Below are positions 11,174 through 19,829 of a DNA stretch of 64,000 bases, one piece after another. Numbering within the stretch: the stretch's first letter is position 1; every line of letters begins with the position of its first letter. The position numbers and the translations under genes were made by a program. This DNA is from ENR-C20 sp942493145 (GTDB taxonomy: Bacteria > Bacillota > Clostridia > Acetivibrionales > DTU013). Below the pieces are notes generated by a model. That model ran no database searches and was not told the DNA's origin. It worked only from the letters and a program-made list of their open reading frames with translations. The DNA is taken from assembly GCA_942493145.1 (NCBI GenBank), contig OW818679.1:4278001-4342000 (forward strand). The letters are read 5' to 3'.

Positions 11174-11356
11174 GTGAGCGGACGGAGAAGTATCATGTCG
11201 GAGCAGTTGAAGTACGAGATTGCCAGAGAGTTGGGAGTTGCTGACACTGTTGAAGCAGAAGGCTGGGGGGCAGTATCCTCAAGAAACTGTGGAAACATCG
11301 TCAGAAAAGCAATTGAGATGGCTGAAAAGAATGTAGGTGCCAGAAATACCCGATAG
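11174..11356 (+). CDS. Small acid-soluble spore protein, alpha/beta type
   Basis: 60 residues. It matches the alpha/beta-SASP pattern: MSEQLKYEIARELG (first helix, with the Glu-Ile-Ala region that GPR protease cuts) and NCGNIVRKAIEMAEKN (second helix). It coats and protects forespore DNA. GTG at 11174 is preferred because AAAGGAGG (11159-11166) lies seven bases upstream; the ATG at 11168 is only one base from the SD. A terminator follows. One base of oddity: the segment between the helices reads GWGAVSSR rather than the more usual GxxTSR form. Confidence 0.92.
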   Translation: MSGRRSIMSEQLKYEIARELGVADTVEAEGWGAVSSRNCGNIVRKAIEMAEKNVGARNTR

Positions 11357-11369
11357 TCCATAAGCGTGC

Positions 11370-11396
11370 CAAAAGCCGGTGCAATGCCGGCTTTTG
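11370..11396 (+). terminator. SASP gene terminator
   Basis: Stem CAAAAGCCGG (11370-11379) / CCGGCTTTTG (11387-11396), seven-base loop; the T residues are within the descending arm. Confidence 0.75.
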
Positions 11397-11425
11397 CTGT
11401 AACTTCTTATATATTATATCTATTG

Positions 11426-11483
11426 ATTATTAGTTGTATATAACTTCAACAAACTTGTTCAAAGTTTGTTGAAAACTAATAAT
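11426..11483. repeat. Large inverted repeat upstream of the S-layer gene
   Basis: Outer arms ATTATTAGTT (11426-11435) / AACTAATAAT (11474-11483). Inner arms TTCAACAAACTT (11445-11456) / AAGTTTGTTGAA (11462-11473) with a five-base loop. There are 22 perfect pairs in total, with one nine-base bulge on the left side. The right arm overlaps the -35 of promoter P1, so it could be an operator or a cruciform-prone site. Confidence 0.6.
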
Positions 11484-11497
11484 ATAGGTGATATAAT
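11469..11497 (+). promoter_or_regulatory. Upstream promoter P1 of the S-layer gene
   Basis: TTGAAA (11469-11474), 17-base spacer, TATAAT (11492-11497) within GGTGATATAAT, an 11-base sequence repeated at promoter P2. Confidence 0.6.
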
Positions 11498-11517
11498 TAA
11501 AATTGCTAAATTATGGT

Positions 11518-11541
11518 GGCCTTTCCTATGTAAGAAAGGCC
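11518..11541 (+). other. Hairpin just downstream of P1 (possible attenuator)
   Basis: GGCCTTTC (11518-11525) / GAAAGGCC (11534-11541), eight-base loop, about 15 bases after the expected P1 transcription start. Only a few T residues follow, so it may shape the leader RNA rather than terminate. The stretch 11542-11638 has no gene I would defend. Confidence 0.4.
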
Positions 11542-11638
11542 TTCACAGTTTCGGTGTATATTATCTGCTGGTTTCCAACGGTGAACAAATCAACTGTCGA
11601 AATAGGGAAAATGGACGCAAGGGCTTTGTTTCAACTCT

Positions 11639-11655
11639 GTTACATTTTCTTTACA
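11639..11655 (-). promoter_or_regulatory. WalR-type binding site upstream of the S-layer promoter
   Basis: On the minus strand: TGTAAA, five bases, TGTAAC. This fits the WalR (YycF) consensus TGTWAH-N5-TGTWAH exactly. It ends 15 bp before the -35 of P2. A WalRK pair is encoded in the same window (50430-52984), and a second box lies at 53002-53018. Confidence 0.5.
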
Positions 11656-11670
11656 CTTGATTTTGATTTG

Positions 11671-11699
11671 TTGACTGGCCAAAATCGCGGTGATATAAT
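11671..11699 (+). promoter_or_regulatory. Main promoter P2 of the S-layer gene
   Basis: TTGACT (11671-11676), exactly 17 bases, TATAAT (11694-11699). This is close to the sigma-A consensus and the strongest-looking promoter in the window, as expected for an S-layer gene. Confidence 0.8.
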
Positions 11700-11708
11700 C
11701 AATTTGAG

Positions 11709-11785
11709 TTCAGGGCAGGCCCATGCAATTCTTGCCCTGAAGTAAGACAGTTCAGGTTATCAATCCAGGGAAAGGCGTAACCTGA
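11709..11785 (+). other. Structured 5' leader of the S-layer mRNA
   Basis: TTCAGGGCA (11709-11717) pairs with TGCCCTGAA (11733-11741) almost at the P2 transcript 5' end (start expected near 11706). A second stem is TCAGGTTA (11752-11759) / TAACCTGA (11778-11785). An alternative pairing, GGGAaaGGC with GCCgaTCCC nearer the SD, would compete with the second stem. 5'-terminal stems of this kind are known to stabilise abundant mRNAs; no known riboswitch class could be recognised. Confidence 0.45.
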
Positions 11786-11833
11786 TTAGCGCAAGCAGCC
11801 GATCCCAAAAAATTATGAGGAGGATTTGAGAGT

Positions 11834-14620
11834 ATGAGAAATCTCAAAAAGTTACTTGCAGTAATCGTAACTATAGCAATGCTTGCTACATTTGCGATCC
11901 CTGCATTTGCAGCTGAAGGTCTTTCAGCTGACACACAGACTTGTAGCGACATAGGCATGCTCATTGGAACGGGCAGCGATGGAGTTACAGCTGATTATGC
12001 CGTAACAGTACCAACAAGAATTCAGTCTGCAGTTATGTTCCTTAGGTTAAAAGGCCTTTATAATGAAGCCGCTGCCTATACTGGAACTGAAAACTTTGCC
12101 GATGCTGCATCTGCAGAATGGGCAACACCTTTAATGGCTTATTTAAAAGCTAACCCTTCACTGGGCTGGGTGGGCGACGGAGTTAACTTCATGCCACAAG
12201 ATATACTCACAGCACAGCAGTACTACAAAGTTTTGCTTAGCGCACTTGGCTATGCAACACCTGCTGACTATGAATACGCTGACACATTGACATTCGCTGC
12301 TACAGCAGGTTTGGCAGTTGCCGGCAACGTAACTCCTTTCGACATCAACGCTGTAGCTGTTGCTACTGTTGAAGCTCTTAAGGCTAATGTAAAAGGCGGA
12401 ACTACTACTCTTGCAGCTACACTCGTAGCAGGTGGAACAGTTGACGAAGCTGCTTACATTGCTGCAGGTTTGTATTCAGAAAAAATCAACGCTGCAATCG
12501 TTGGAGCAAGCAAGCTGACTGTAACATTTGGTTCAGCTGTTGATACTACAAAGGCTTCATTTGAAGTTAAAAGCGGTAGCTTCATTGTTCCTGTAAATGT
12601 AACTTGGGATGCAGACAAGAAAGTTGCAACTCTTACCAAGACATTCGGCAAATTTGCTGCAGGAACCTACACAGTTACTGAAAAAGGTTTGACTTATTCA
12701 GGTACCGGCAACAACGTAGCTTTACTTACGTTGGAAGCTGAAAAGGTTGCCAAGATTGAAATAACTTCTGATCTTGTTAAAACAACCGGTGTTGGTACAG
12801 CTACAGCAGATTACAAAGTTTATAACCAGTATAATGAAGATGTCACTGCTGCATATACAGTAAACGGTGTATCTTCCTACGGTACAGTTGGTGCAAGTGC
12901 GACAGGTACTGTCACTGTAAACAAGGGTTCTGCTTGGGCAACTACAGATCCTACATCAGGATCACTCACACTGTACATTGGTGCAGTTACAGCCACAAAG
13001 ACAGTAAATCTTGTCTCAGCTAAAGCTACTGACACATTTACTCTGGGTGCAGCTGTTCTTCCTACAACAGTACCGGCAACAGTAAGATTCGCTGATGACA
13101 TGACAGATGTCAAGGTTGAATATTCAGCAGTTGACCAGTATGGAAATGCAGTTTACCCGACTACTACAACCGGACTTACATTTGTATATGGTAGTGGAAT
13201 AGTAGCTGCCAGTGCAACATTCTCGGATGATCCTGCAGATGCAGGTTCAAAGACCATACTTACTGTCGATTTGGCAGAAGTAGCGGTTCAAACAAATGCA
13301 ACCCTGACTGTTATTGTAAATGCAACAGGTAAAGTTTCTTCAACCTCTATCGCTCTTTACCCTGTAGCCAAAATTGCCGACTACACTTTGACTCCTGATT
13401 CTAAAGTTATCAAAGCAGGTACTGCATATAAAGTATGGGTTGATGCAGTTGACACTTATGGTACCGCATTGACTGGTACAGTTATTGCTGGAGCCGACGC
13501 ACAGTTCTCAATCGTTTCACTTTCCGGTGTTGCGACTGTAACTGGCACAATTGAATACGATAGCGTTAAGCAGAAGGCATACTTTGCAGTTACTCCTGTA
13601 ACAGCAGGTTCCTCTACAAACGTAGTTGTTACTCTTCTTGCAACTGGTAAAGCCTCTACTCTTCCGATAGCTGTAAATGACGCTTCGGCAATAGCAGGAA
13701 TGACCCTTGAAGCAAGTGCTCTGTATTATGCAGCAGGTGGAAGCACAGTATTCTCTGCAACATTTGTTGATCAGTATGGCGAAGCTGTTGTTGCAGATGC
13801 AGCATATGATATTGATATTACAACCAGCAATGCAGCAGTAGTTGCTGAACAGCTTAATTTAACAGTTGCAGGAATGATTAATCCTCTCGGTGCAACAATA
13901 GCTCCTATTGGTGCCGCTGGAACTTCTGCAACACTTACAGTTACTCTAAATAAAGGCGCAACAGTTGTTGATCAGAAAACTGTAGCTGTATCAGTAATCC
14001 CAACAGCAACAACTCTCACTTACACAGTTGCTGATATTGCAAAACTTAAAGGTGTAGCAGCACAGGCAGCAGATTATGATGCTACTGTAGTTGTAACAGC
14101 TCTGGACGCAGCTGGACATACCGTTTATATACCCGCTGGAGCAATTGTATCAATAACAAGCGCAAATACTGATCTTGTTGTTGTCAATGGATCTGAGGTC
14201 TGGGGTGATATAACTGGAATCGCCGCTCCTGCAACAGAAGCATCAACAACAATTACTGTTATAGTTGAAAATTACGATGGTACTATTACAATCGCAAACA
14301 AGACTGTTACAGTAAGTGCAGTACCGAGCGCAGCAGCATCACTTGATTATGTAACTGTTGCAGCTCCTAATACTTCAGTTGCTGGTGACATAGCTGGTGC
14401 AAACCTTGCTCTGTACAAGTTCCTTGAAAAAGACCAGTATGGTGTTGCTATCACAACTTATACAGATATTTATACAAACAACACAACTGGCGAAACATTT
14501 GATGTTATAGCTGGCGTAGTAACTAAGACATCAGCAGGAACACCAGCAGTAGGAACATCAGTCAATATCACTGTAATAACTGCTAATGGTCTGCTCAAGA
14601 CAATAAAAGTTGTATACTAA
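11834..14620 (+). CDS. S-layer-type surface protein with degenerate SLH region
   Basis: 928 residues. Signal peptide 1-26 with a cleavage motif after AFA. Residues ~30-200 look like divergent SLH repeats (DIGMLIGTGSDG, FADAASAEWATPLMAYLKANPSLGWVGDG, TAQQYYKVLLSALGYATPADY), which would bind a secondary wall polymer. The rest (~215-928) is Thr/Val/Ala-rich beta sandwich-like repeats with recurring VDQYGxAV or VYNQYNEDV motifs of bacterial Ig-like domains. One cysteine only, and a strong preference for a few codons. SD is gaggagga, about six to eight bases before the ATG. Strong promoter, long structured leader and strong terminator all suit a major surface-layer protein. The ligase-like gene directly downstream suggests that it is glycosylated. 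Confidence 0.82.
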   Translation: MRNLKKLLAVIVTIAMLATFAIPAFAAEGLSADTQTCSDIGMLIGTGSDGVTADYAVTVPTRIQSAVMFLRLKGLYNEAAAYTGTENFADAASAEWATPLMAYLKANPSLGWVGDGVNFMPQDILTAQQYYKVLLSALGYATPADYEYADTLTFAATAGLAVAGNVTPFDINAVAVATVEALKANVKGGTTTLAATLVAGGTVDEAAYIAAGLYSEKINAAIVGASKLTVTFGSAVDTTKASFEVKSGSFIVPVNVTWDADKKVATLTKTFGKFAAGTYTVTEKGLTYSGTGNNVALLTLEAEKVAKIEITSDLVKTTGVGTATADYKVYNQYNEDVTAAYTVNGVSSYGTVGASATGTVTVNKGSAWATTDPTSGSLTLYIGAVTATKTVNLVSAKATDTFTLGAAVLPTTVPATVRFADDMTDVKVEYSAVDQYGNAVYPTTTTGLTFVYGSGIVAASATFSDDPADAGSKTILTVDLAEVAVQTNATLTVIVNATGKVSSTSIALYPVAKIADYTLTPDSKVIKAGTAYKVWVDAVDTYGTALTGTVIAGADAQFSIVSLSGVATVTGTIEYDSVKQKAYFAVTPVTAGSSTNVVVTLLATGKASTLPIAVNDASAIAGMTLEASALYYAAGGSTVFSATFVDQYGEAVVADAAYDIDITTSNAAVVAEQLNLTVAGMINPLGATIAPIGAAGTSATLTVTLNKGATVVDQKTVAVSVIPTATTLTYTVADIAKLKGVAAQAADYDATVVVTALDAAGHTVYIPAGAIVSITSANTDLVVVNGSEVWGDITGIAAPATEASTTITVIVENYDGTITIANKTVTVSAVPSAAASLDYVTVAAPNTSVAGDIAGANLALYKFLEKDQYGVAITTYTDIYTNNTTGETFDVIAGVVTKTSAGTPAVGTSVNITVITANGLLKTIKVVY

Positions 14621-14692
14621 AAAGTGGAACTAGCAATTATAAAGGATCACTTTAAGGAATACATCAAAAAGAACTAACTAATGATCTAAAAG

Positions 14693-14726
14693 GCCGAGGA
14701 TAGAGAAATCTATTCTCGGCTTTTTT
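14693..14726 (+). terminator. S-layer gene terminator
   Basis: GCCGAGGATAGA (14693-14704), GAAA tetraloop, TCTATTCTCGGC (14709-14720) with one G-T pair, then six T residues. Classic strong intrinsic terminator. 14727-14887 holds no further gene; a TATAAT near 14795 may belong to a promoter for the next gene, with no clear -35. Confidence 0.9.
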
Positions 14727-14887
14727 AGGCTCTACGTCAATAGTTGGGGTGGGGCACAAGTAAAATTTTATAAACGGGTATTGTAGCACAAATGTATAAT
14801 TTTTCATAAAGGCTTCTTATCCTGCAGTTTTAATGGTAAAATTTAATGGATGGTAACTTACGGCTTTATAGCAGGAGGTACGGTATC

Positions 14888-16831
14888 ATGGCATCGAACA
14901 GCGGACAACACAAAGCAGGACAGCATAAAGCTAGTCAGAAAAAAGGAAACAGTTATAAGCCCGGTTTAAATAAAAAAGGATATAACAAAAATAATGGCAA
15001 GGAAGTGCAAATCTATTCAATTATTCCGTTGCTTCTTATAATAGCAATCGTTCCATTGATAATGTATGTCAAGACCATAGTTTTAAGCGATGCTGGTAAC
15101 CTTTACTGGGACGGGAACGATACCCATTATGACATATTCTCATATTATAAAATGGTCAATTTACTGGTATTTACGGTCTTCGGACTATTAATGTACCTGT
15201 TCACAAAGCGGGATAACCCCTTTTCAGAAAATGAAAGTAAAATATACTATATTCCTATGGGGATATTTATCATTGTTGCCTTCCTGTCGGCCTTGTTCTC
15301 GGAATACAAGGCAGTGTCATTCGGAGGCTTTCTGGACAGGTATGAGGGCTTGTTCGTACTGATTGCGTATATAATAATATTGTTCCTGGCTATGAATGGT
15401 TTCAGGGAGGAAACGGCAATAAAAGCCCTTTTCATATGCTTGCTGTCATCAGCGTTCATTCTTACCTTGCTTGGTGCGCTTCAATTCTTTGGAATAGACT
15501 ATTTTAAACTGGATTTAGTTCAGAAACTTATAACACCCGAAACACTTCAGGCTAATGGTGGCATAAATGCTACGTTTGGTGTAAAAACCATATTTACCAC
15601 ATTATACAACCCAAACTATGTAGGAAGCTATACAGCCATGCTATTGCCTATAGTCATAGTGTTCCTCATATTTGTCAAAAAGAATTCACACAGGATAGCA
15701 CTGGCTATTCTTCTATGTACAACAGCTTTATGCTGGGTGGGATGCGACTCCCGTGCAGGAATGTTCGGGGGGATATTCTCTCTGGTCATTATTACGGTTA
15801 TGTTCAGAAAGAAGATTGTCGCACACAAAAAGATTGCAGCGATAGCGGTTGTTTTGGCCGTTGCAGCTGTCATAGTATTCAATTTTACGACAGGCGGATC
15901 CATAACAAATAAAATAAGCAACATGATGACCTTGGGTACTAAGGTCGAGTCGACTGAAGAAAAGACGAAAATTGAAAAAGGTATTGCCGGTATTAAAGAT
16001 ATTTCAATGGATAGCGAGGGAGTATTCATTAAAACTGATAAAGGCACCTTACAAGTTATATTAAAGGAAAATAAGATTAAAATTATAGATGAAAATGAGA
16101 ATGAGATAAAGTACTCTGTAACCAATAATACAATTGGCCGGAATGATGATACTAGTATCAGTAGCAGCACCATTACAATAGATGATTCGCGTTTTGGTGA
16201 TATGCGTCTAGAAGTATATTCCCAAAAGGGTATGGTAGAAATATATAATAAGGATTATAAACTGTTTGATTTTATTCTTACGAAAGAAGGGCTTAGGAGC
16301 ACTTCAAACAGGTGGATGATATACAGGAACGATAAGGATTTAGAGAGCTTTGGTTTTACCGGTAATGAGACCATGGGGTCGGGAAGGGGTTATATCTGGT
16401 CAAGATCGTTGCCGTTATTGAAGAAAACAATTCTTTGGGGTAATGGACCCGATACCTATGCCATATTCTTCCCCCAGTATGACTACTTGGGGAAACTAAT
16501 TACCTATGAGAATGGCGGGATTTTTGTTGACAAAGCACATAACTATTACATGCAGACCGCAATAAACACTGGCATTGTCTCGCTGCTTGCGCTGCTTACG
16601 ATATTTGTAATGTACTTTGTGACGAGCATTAAAATATATATCAGGGAAAAATATGACGGACTTTTGTCATATTCGGGTTTGGCCTGCTTTGCCGCTTTTT
16701 GTGGTTATATAGTGACAGCTATCTTTAATGATAGTGTGGTTTCGGTTGCGCCGGTGTTCTGGACGCTGCTTGGGGCAGGGGTTGGGATAAATACTGTGAT
16801 CAGAAGCAAACGGACTGTAGGAAAAGTTTAA
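14888..16831 (+). CDS. O-antigen ligase/polymerase-type membrane protein (Wzy_C family)
   Basis: 647 residues. Cytoplasmic basic N-terminus rich in Gly, Lys, Gln (1-37), then about a dozen membrane segments. A soluble region of about 160 residues (roughly 355-515) comes before the family motif: RGYIWSRSLPLLKKTILWGNGPDTY, then DKAHNYYMQTAINTGI, with the conserved His-Asn pair. Family members polymerise lipid-linked glycan or transfer it to lipid or protein; in S-layer glycosylation loci a homologue serves as the protein ligase. Position immediately after the S-layer gene favours that role, but this is inference. Start chosen at the ATG with AGGAGGT eight bases upstream; an earlier ATG at 14846 has no SD. 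Confidence 0.8.
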   Translation: MASNSGQHKAGQHKASQKKGNSYKPGLNKKGYNKNNGKEVQIYSIIPLLLIIAIVPLIMYVKTIVLSDAGNLYWDGNDTHYDIFSYYKMVNLLVFTVFGLLMYLFTKRDNPFSENESKIYYIPMGIFIIVAFLSALFSEYKAVSFGGFLDRYEGLFVLIAYIIILFLAMNGFREETAIKALFICLLSSAFILTLLGALQFFGIDYFKLDLVQKLITPETLQANGGINATFGVKTIFTTLYNPNYVGSYTAMLLPIVIVFLIFVKKNSHRIALAILLCTTALCWVGCDSRAGMFGGIFSLVIITVMFRKKIVAHKKIAAIAVVLAVAAVIVFNFTTGGSITNKISNMMTLGTKVESTEEKTKIEKGIAGIKDISMDSEGVFIKTDKGTLQVILKENKIKIIDENENEIKYSVTNNTIGRNDDTSISSSTITIDDSRFGDMRLEVYSQKGMVEIYNKDYKLFDFILTKEGLRSTSNRWMIYRNDKDLESFGFTGNETMGSGRGYIWSRSLPLLKKTILWGNGPDTYAIFFPQYDYLGKLITYENGGIFVDKAHNYYMQTAINTGIVSLLALLTIFVMYFVTSIKIYIREKYDGLLSYSGLACFAAFCGYIVTAIFNDSVVSVAPVFWTLLGAGVGINTVIRSKRTVGKV

Positions 16832-16925
16832 AATGGATTAATAGATATTGTAAAAAGAAAAAAGGTTAAATCAAATATGTTGGAAGAATATAAAAATTAG
16901 TGATATTGAATGGAGGATACGCACA

Positions 16926-17786
16926 GTGAAGGTATTGATTACCGGATCAAAAGGACAGCTTGGGTTGGAGGTTGCTTCCCAGCTTAATAAGAGAAGTGGG
17001 TTTGATCTGGTTCTTACTGATCTGACTGAACTGGATATTACACGAATTGATTCAGTAATGCAAGCTATAAAAGAAATCAAGCCGGAGGTAATTATCAACT
17101 GTGCTGCTTATACAGCGGTTGATAACTGCGAAACCAATGTGGATACTGCTTACAGAATCAATGCAATCGGGCCGCGTAACCTTGCTATTGCATCTTTAGA
17201 AACAGGTTCCAGATTGGTTCATGTTTCAACTGACTATGTATTCAAAGGGGATGGAATAAAAGATATTAAAGGCGGAATCAGGCCATATAATGAATTCGAT
17301 CAGCCAGACCCTCAAACTGTCTATGGCAGCTCAAAGCTTGAAGGAGAACTTTGTGTCCAGAAGACAAATCCAAAGAGTTACATTATAAGAACTGCCTGGT
17401 TGTATGGCGAAGGCAGTAATTTCGTGAGGACAATGTTGAAGCTGTCCGAACAAAATGAGTCCGTCAGGGTGGTGAATGATCAATACGGATCACCAACCAG
17501 CACCAGGGAGCTTGCAAGGATGATAATATCACTCATGTGCACCGACAATTATGGGGTGTTCCATGGAACATGTGAAGAGCAATGTTCGTGGTTTGAATTT
17601 ACCGAAGAGATATTCCGACTGAAAGGCATCGGAACAAAAGTGATACCTGTTACCAGTGAAGAATTCCTGAGGCCGGCAAAAAGGCCCAAGTACTCGGTGC
17701 TTGATAATTATATGCTGCGGCTGACGACGAATCACAGGTTTAATGACTGGAAGACTGAAATCAAAGCTTATCTGGAGGCTAATTAG
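16926..17786 (+). CDS. rfbD: dTDP-4-dehydrorhamnose reductase RfbD/RmlD
   Basis: Last step of dTDP-L-rhamnose synthesis: NAD(P)H reduction of the 4-keto sugar. 286 residues with VLITGSKGQLGLEV (nucleotide site), HVSTDYVFKGDG, and YGSSKLEGE carrying the Tyr-x-x-x-Lys pair, plus RTAWLYGEGSNFV. GTG start with GGAGGA about nine bases upstream. The other three rhamnose genes are at 18868-21409; here rfbD is separated from them by a glycosyltransferase. It directly precedes that gene without a gap. Confidence 0.95.
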   Translation: MKVLITGSKGQLGLEVASQLNKRSGFDLVLTDLTELDITRIDSVMQAIKEIKPEVIINCAAYTAVDNCETNVDTAYRINAIGPRNLAIASLETGSRLVHVSTDYVFKGDGIKDIKGGIRPYNEFDQPDPQTVYGSSKLEGELCVQKTNPKSYIIRTAWLYGEGSNFVRTMLKLSEQNESVRVVNDQYGSPTSTRELARMIISLMCTDNYGVFHGTCEEQCSWFEFTEEIFRLKGIGTKVIPVTSEEFLRPAKRPKYSVLDNYMLRLTTNHRFNDWKTEIKAYLEAN

Positions 17787-18740
17787 GTGAGTATTAAAGG
17801 CGGAAATGAAGTCATAATTACAATTCTAATGGCCACATACAATGGTGAGAATTATGTTGCAGAGCAGATTGAATCAATCATACTGCAAACAGAAACAAGA
17901 TGGACGCTTGTTGTTCAGGATGACTGTTCTAATGATGCAACAGCTGATGTTGTTAAGGGATATGTTTTGAAGTATCCGGGGAAAATTCTCTTTATTGAAC
18001 GGGACGTTCCTTCAGGTTCTGCAAAAAACAATTTTTTCAGCATGTTGGATTTTGCGAGAACGCAGTATACAATGACCTGTGATCAAGATGATGTATGGCT
18101 CCCTGAAAAAATCAAAGTTACACTACAAAAAATACAAGAACTTGAAGGCCATTATGGCAAAGATATTCCTCTTTTGGTTCATACAGACCTTAAGGTAGTT
18201 GATGAAAACCTAAGAGTAATTGCTGATTCTATGTTTCAATATCAAAAGTTGGATTATAGAAGAGACAAAATCAACAATCTTTTAGTTCAAAATATTGTTA
18301 CAGGTTGTACAATGATGGTCAATGAACCACTCCTAAAGTTACTTGAAAAGTCGTCTGAACAAGCGATTATACATGATTGGTGGTTTGCGTTAGTCGTTTC
18401 TGCTTTTGGAAAAATCGGTTTTGTTAATCAGTCGACTATGCTTTACCGTCAACATGGCAGAAATGAAATCGGTTCAAAAAATTCACAAAGCATATGTTAC
18501 AATCTAAATCTGTTGATAAATGCAGGAAATTCAAAAGTATCATTAATAAAGTCTTATAATCAAGCTCAAAAATTTTTCACATTTTTCGAAACGCAATTGC
18601 CTGCGTCAGTACTAGACACGATAAAAGCCTATAAAACCATACCAAACAAAAGGAAAATAGAGAGACTTCTTACTATTCAGAAATATGATTTTTGGAAAAC
18701 CGGTTTTGTTCGCAAAATCGGGCAAATAATATTTACTTAG
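17787..18740 (+). CDS. Family 2 glycosyltransferase (rhamnosyltransferase-like)
   Basis: 317 residues, GT-A fold: ITILMATYNGENYVAEQIES at the N-terminus, VVQDDCSNDAT, and CDQDDVWLPEKI with the metal-binding acidic motif. The length and DQDDVW motif are typical of rhamnosyl- or glycosyltransferases of cell-wall polymers; cytoplasmic, membrane-associated. The GTG start abuts the rfbD stop, with GGAGG eight bases upstream, so translation is coupled. Donor and acceptor cannot be read from sequence; dTDP-rhamnose is a reasonable guess from context. Confidence 0.85.
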   Translation: MSIKGGNEVIITILMATYNGENYVAEQIESIILQTETRWTLVVQDDCSNDATADVVKGYVLKYPGKILFIERDVPSGSAKNNFFSMLDFARTQYTMTCDQDDVWLPEKIKVTLQKIQELEGHYGKDIPLLVHTDLKVVDENLRVIADSMFQYQKLDYRRDKINNLLVQNIVTGCTMMVNEPLLKLLEKSSEQAIIHDWWFALVVSAFGKIGFVNQSTMLYRQHGRNEIGSKNSQSICYNLNLLINAGNSKVSLIKSYNQAQKFFTFFETQLPASVLDTIKAYKTIPNKRKIERLLTIQKYDFWKTGFVRKIGQIIFT

Positions 18741-18785
18741 CAAGTAGATAAAATTTGTTTATTTATTCTCTCCTAAAGTAAAAAT

Positions 18786-18814
18786 TTGAAGTAGAACATC
18801 AAAAATGCTATAAT
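18786..18814 (+). promoter_or_regulatory. Promoter of the rfbA-rfbC-rfbB group
   Basis: TTGAAG (18786-18791), 17-base spacer ending in TGC, TATAAT (18809-18814). 54 bp before rfbA, in a 127-bp gap. Confidence 0.65.
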
Positions 18815-18867
18815 TGGACTTGAACTTTTCATAAATTCAATTAATTAACTTAGATAGGGGAATTTAA

Positions 18868-19746
18868 ATGAAGGGAATCATTTTAGCAGGCGGAAGTGGG
18901 ACTAGATTATATCCACTTACGTTGGTCACATCCAAACAATTATTGCCGGTGTATGATAAGCCAATGATTTATTATCCTTTATCTATACTTATGCTATCAG
19001 GGATTCGGGATGTACTAATTATTTCTACACCTCAGGATTTGCCTAACTTTAAGCGGCTTTTAGGGGACGGAAGTGAAATGGGAATAAATCTGTCCTATGC
19101 TGAACAGCCTTCTCCTGATGGCCTTGCGCAAGCGTTTATCATTGGTGAGGAATTTATAAATAATGATAGTTGTGCCATGGTTCTTGGCGATAATATTTTT
19201 TATGGGAGCGGGTTGACGCAGCATTTGCGTGAAGCAGCGAAGCAAACGGAGGGAGCTACTGTTTTCGGGTATTATGTAGAGGATCCCGAAAGGTTCGGCG
19301 TAGTTGAGTTTGATCAAAATGGTAAAGCTATATCTCTGGAAGAAAAACCTGCTAGTCCAAAGTCGAATTATGCAGTTACAGGTCTTTATTTCTATGACAA
19401 TAAGGTATGTGAATACGCAAAAGGATTAAAACCATCTGCCCGAGGGGAGCTTGAAATTACTGATTTGAACCGTATTTACCTTGAAAATGAACGGCTTGAT
19501 GTAGTTACTTTGGGGAGGGGATATGCCTGGTTGGATACAGGGACTATTGATTCTTTAACGGATGCATCAGAATTTGTAAAGGTAATAGAAACAAGACAAG
19601 GAATGAAAATCGCTGCGATAGAAGAGATATCTTATAAAAATGGCTGGATATCAAAGGAAAGACTGCTGCAATCAGCGAACAGGTATGGGAAATCTACTTA
19701 TGGCGCACATCTGAAAGCAGTAGCAAACGGAAAAATACTGTATTAG
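18868..19746 (+). CDS. rfbA: Glucose-1-phosphate thymidylyltransferase RfbA/RmlA
   Basis: Makes dTDP-glucose from dTTP and glucose-1-phosphate. 292 residues, standard length. Nucleotidyltransferase signature GIILAGGSGTRLYPLT at the N-terminus, KPMIYYPLSILM, GDNIFYGSGL, VEEKPxxPKSNYAVTGLYFYD-type segment and YAWLDTGTIDSL. It feeds both the rhamnose branch (RfbC, RfbD) and the amino-sugar branch (WecE at 41937). SD aggggaat before the ATG. Confidence 0.96.
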   Translation: MKGIILAGGSGTRLYPLTLVTSKQLLPVYDKPMIYYPLSILMLSGIRDVLIISTPQDLPNFKRLLGDGSEMGINLSYAEQPSPDGLAQAFIIGEEFINNDSCAMVLGDNIFYGSGLTQHLREAAKQTEGATVFGYYVEDPERFGVVEFDQNGKAISLEEKPASPKSNYAVTGLYFYDNKVCEYAKGLKPSARGELEITDLNRIYLENERLDVVTLGRGYAWLDTGTIDSLTDASEFVKVIETRQGMKIAAIEEISYKNGWISKERLLQSANRYGKSTYGAHLKAVANGKILY

Positions 19747-19829
19747 CATACAATGCACTGGTGAAGACTGAAATTGAAAGCTGGTAAAGAGCGAAATTCC
19801 ATAAAAGAGGCTAAAAAAAGAGGTTTCGA

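Noticed and set aside
11570..11640. Possible c-di-GMP (GEMM-I) riboswitch, because of ggacgcaagggc
   Set aside because: Only a short core string matches; the paired elements and tetraloop receptor are not in the right places.
11466..11745. Open frames of 64 and 80 codons upstream of the S-layer gene
   Set aside because: They cross promoters, hairpins and the WalR box; composition and starts do not look coding.
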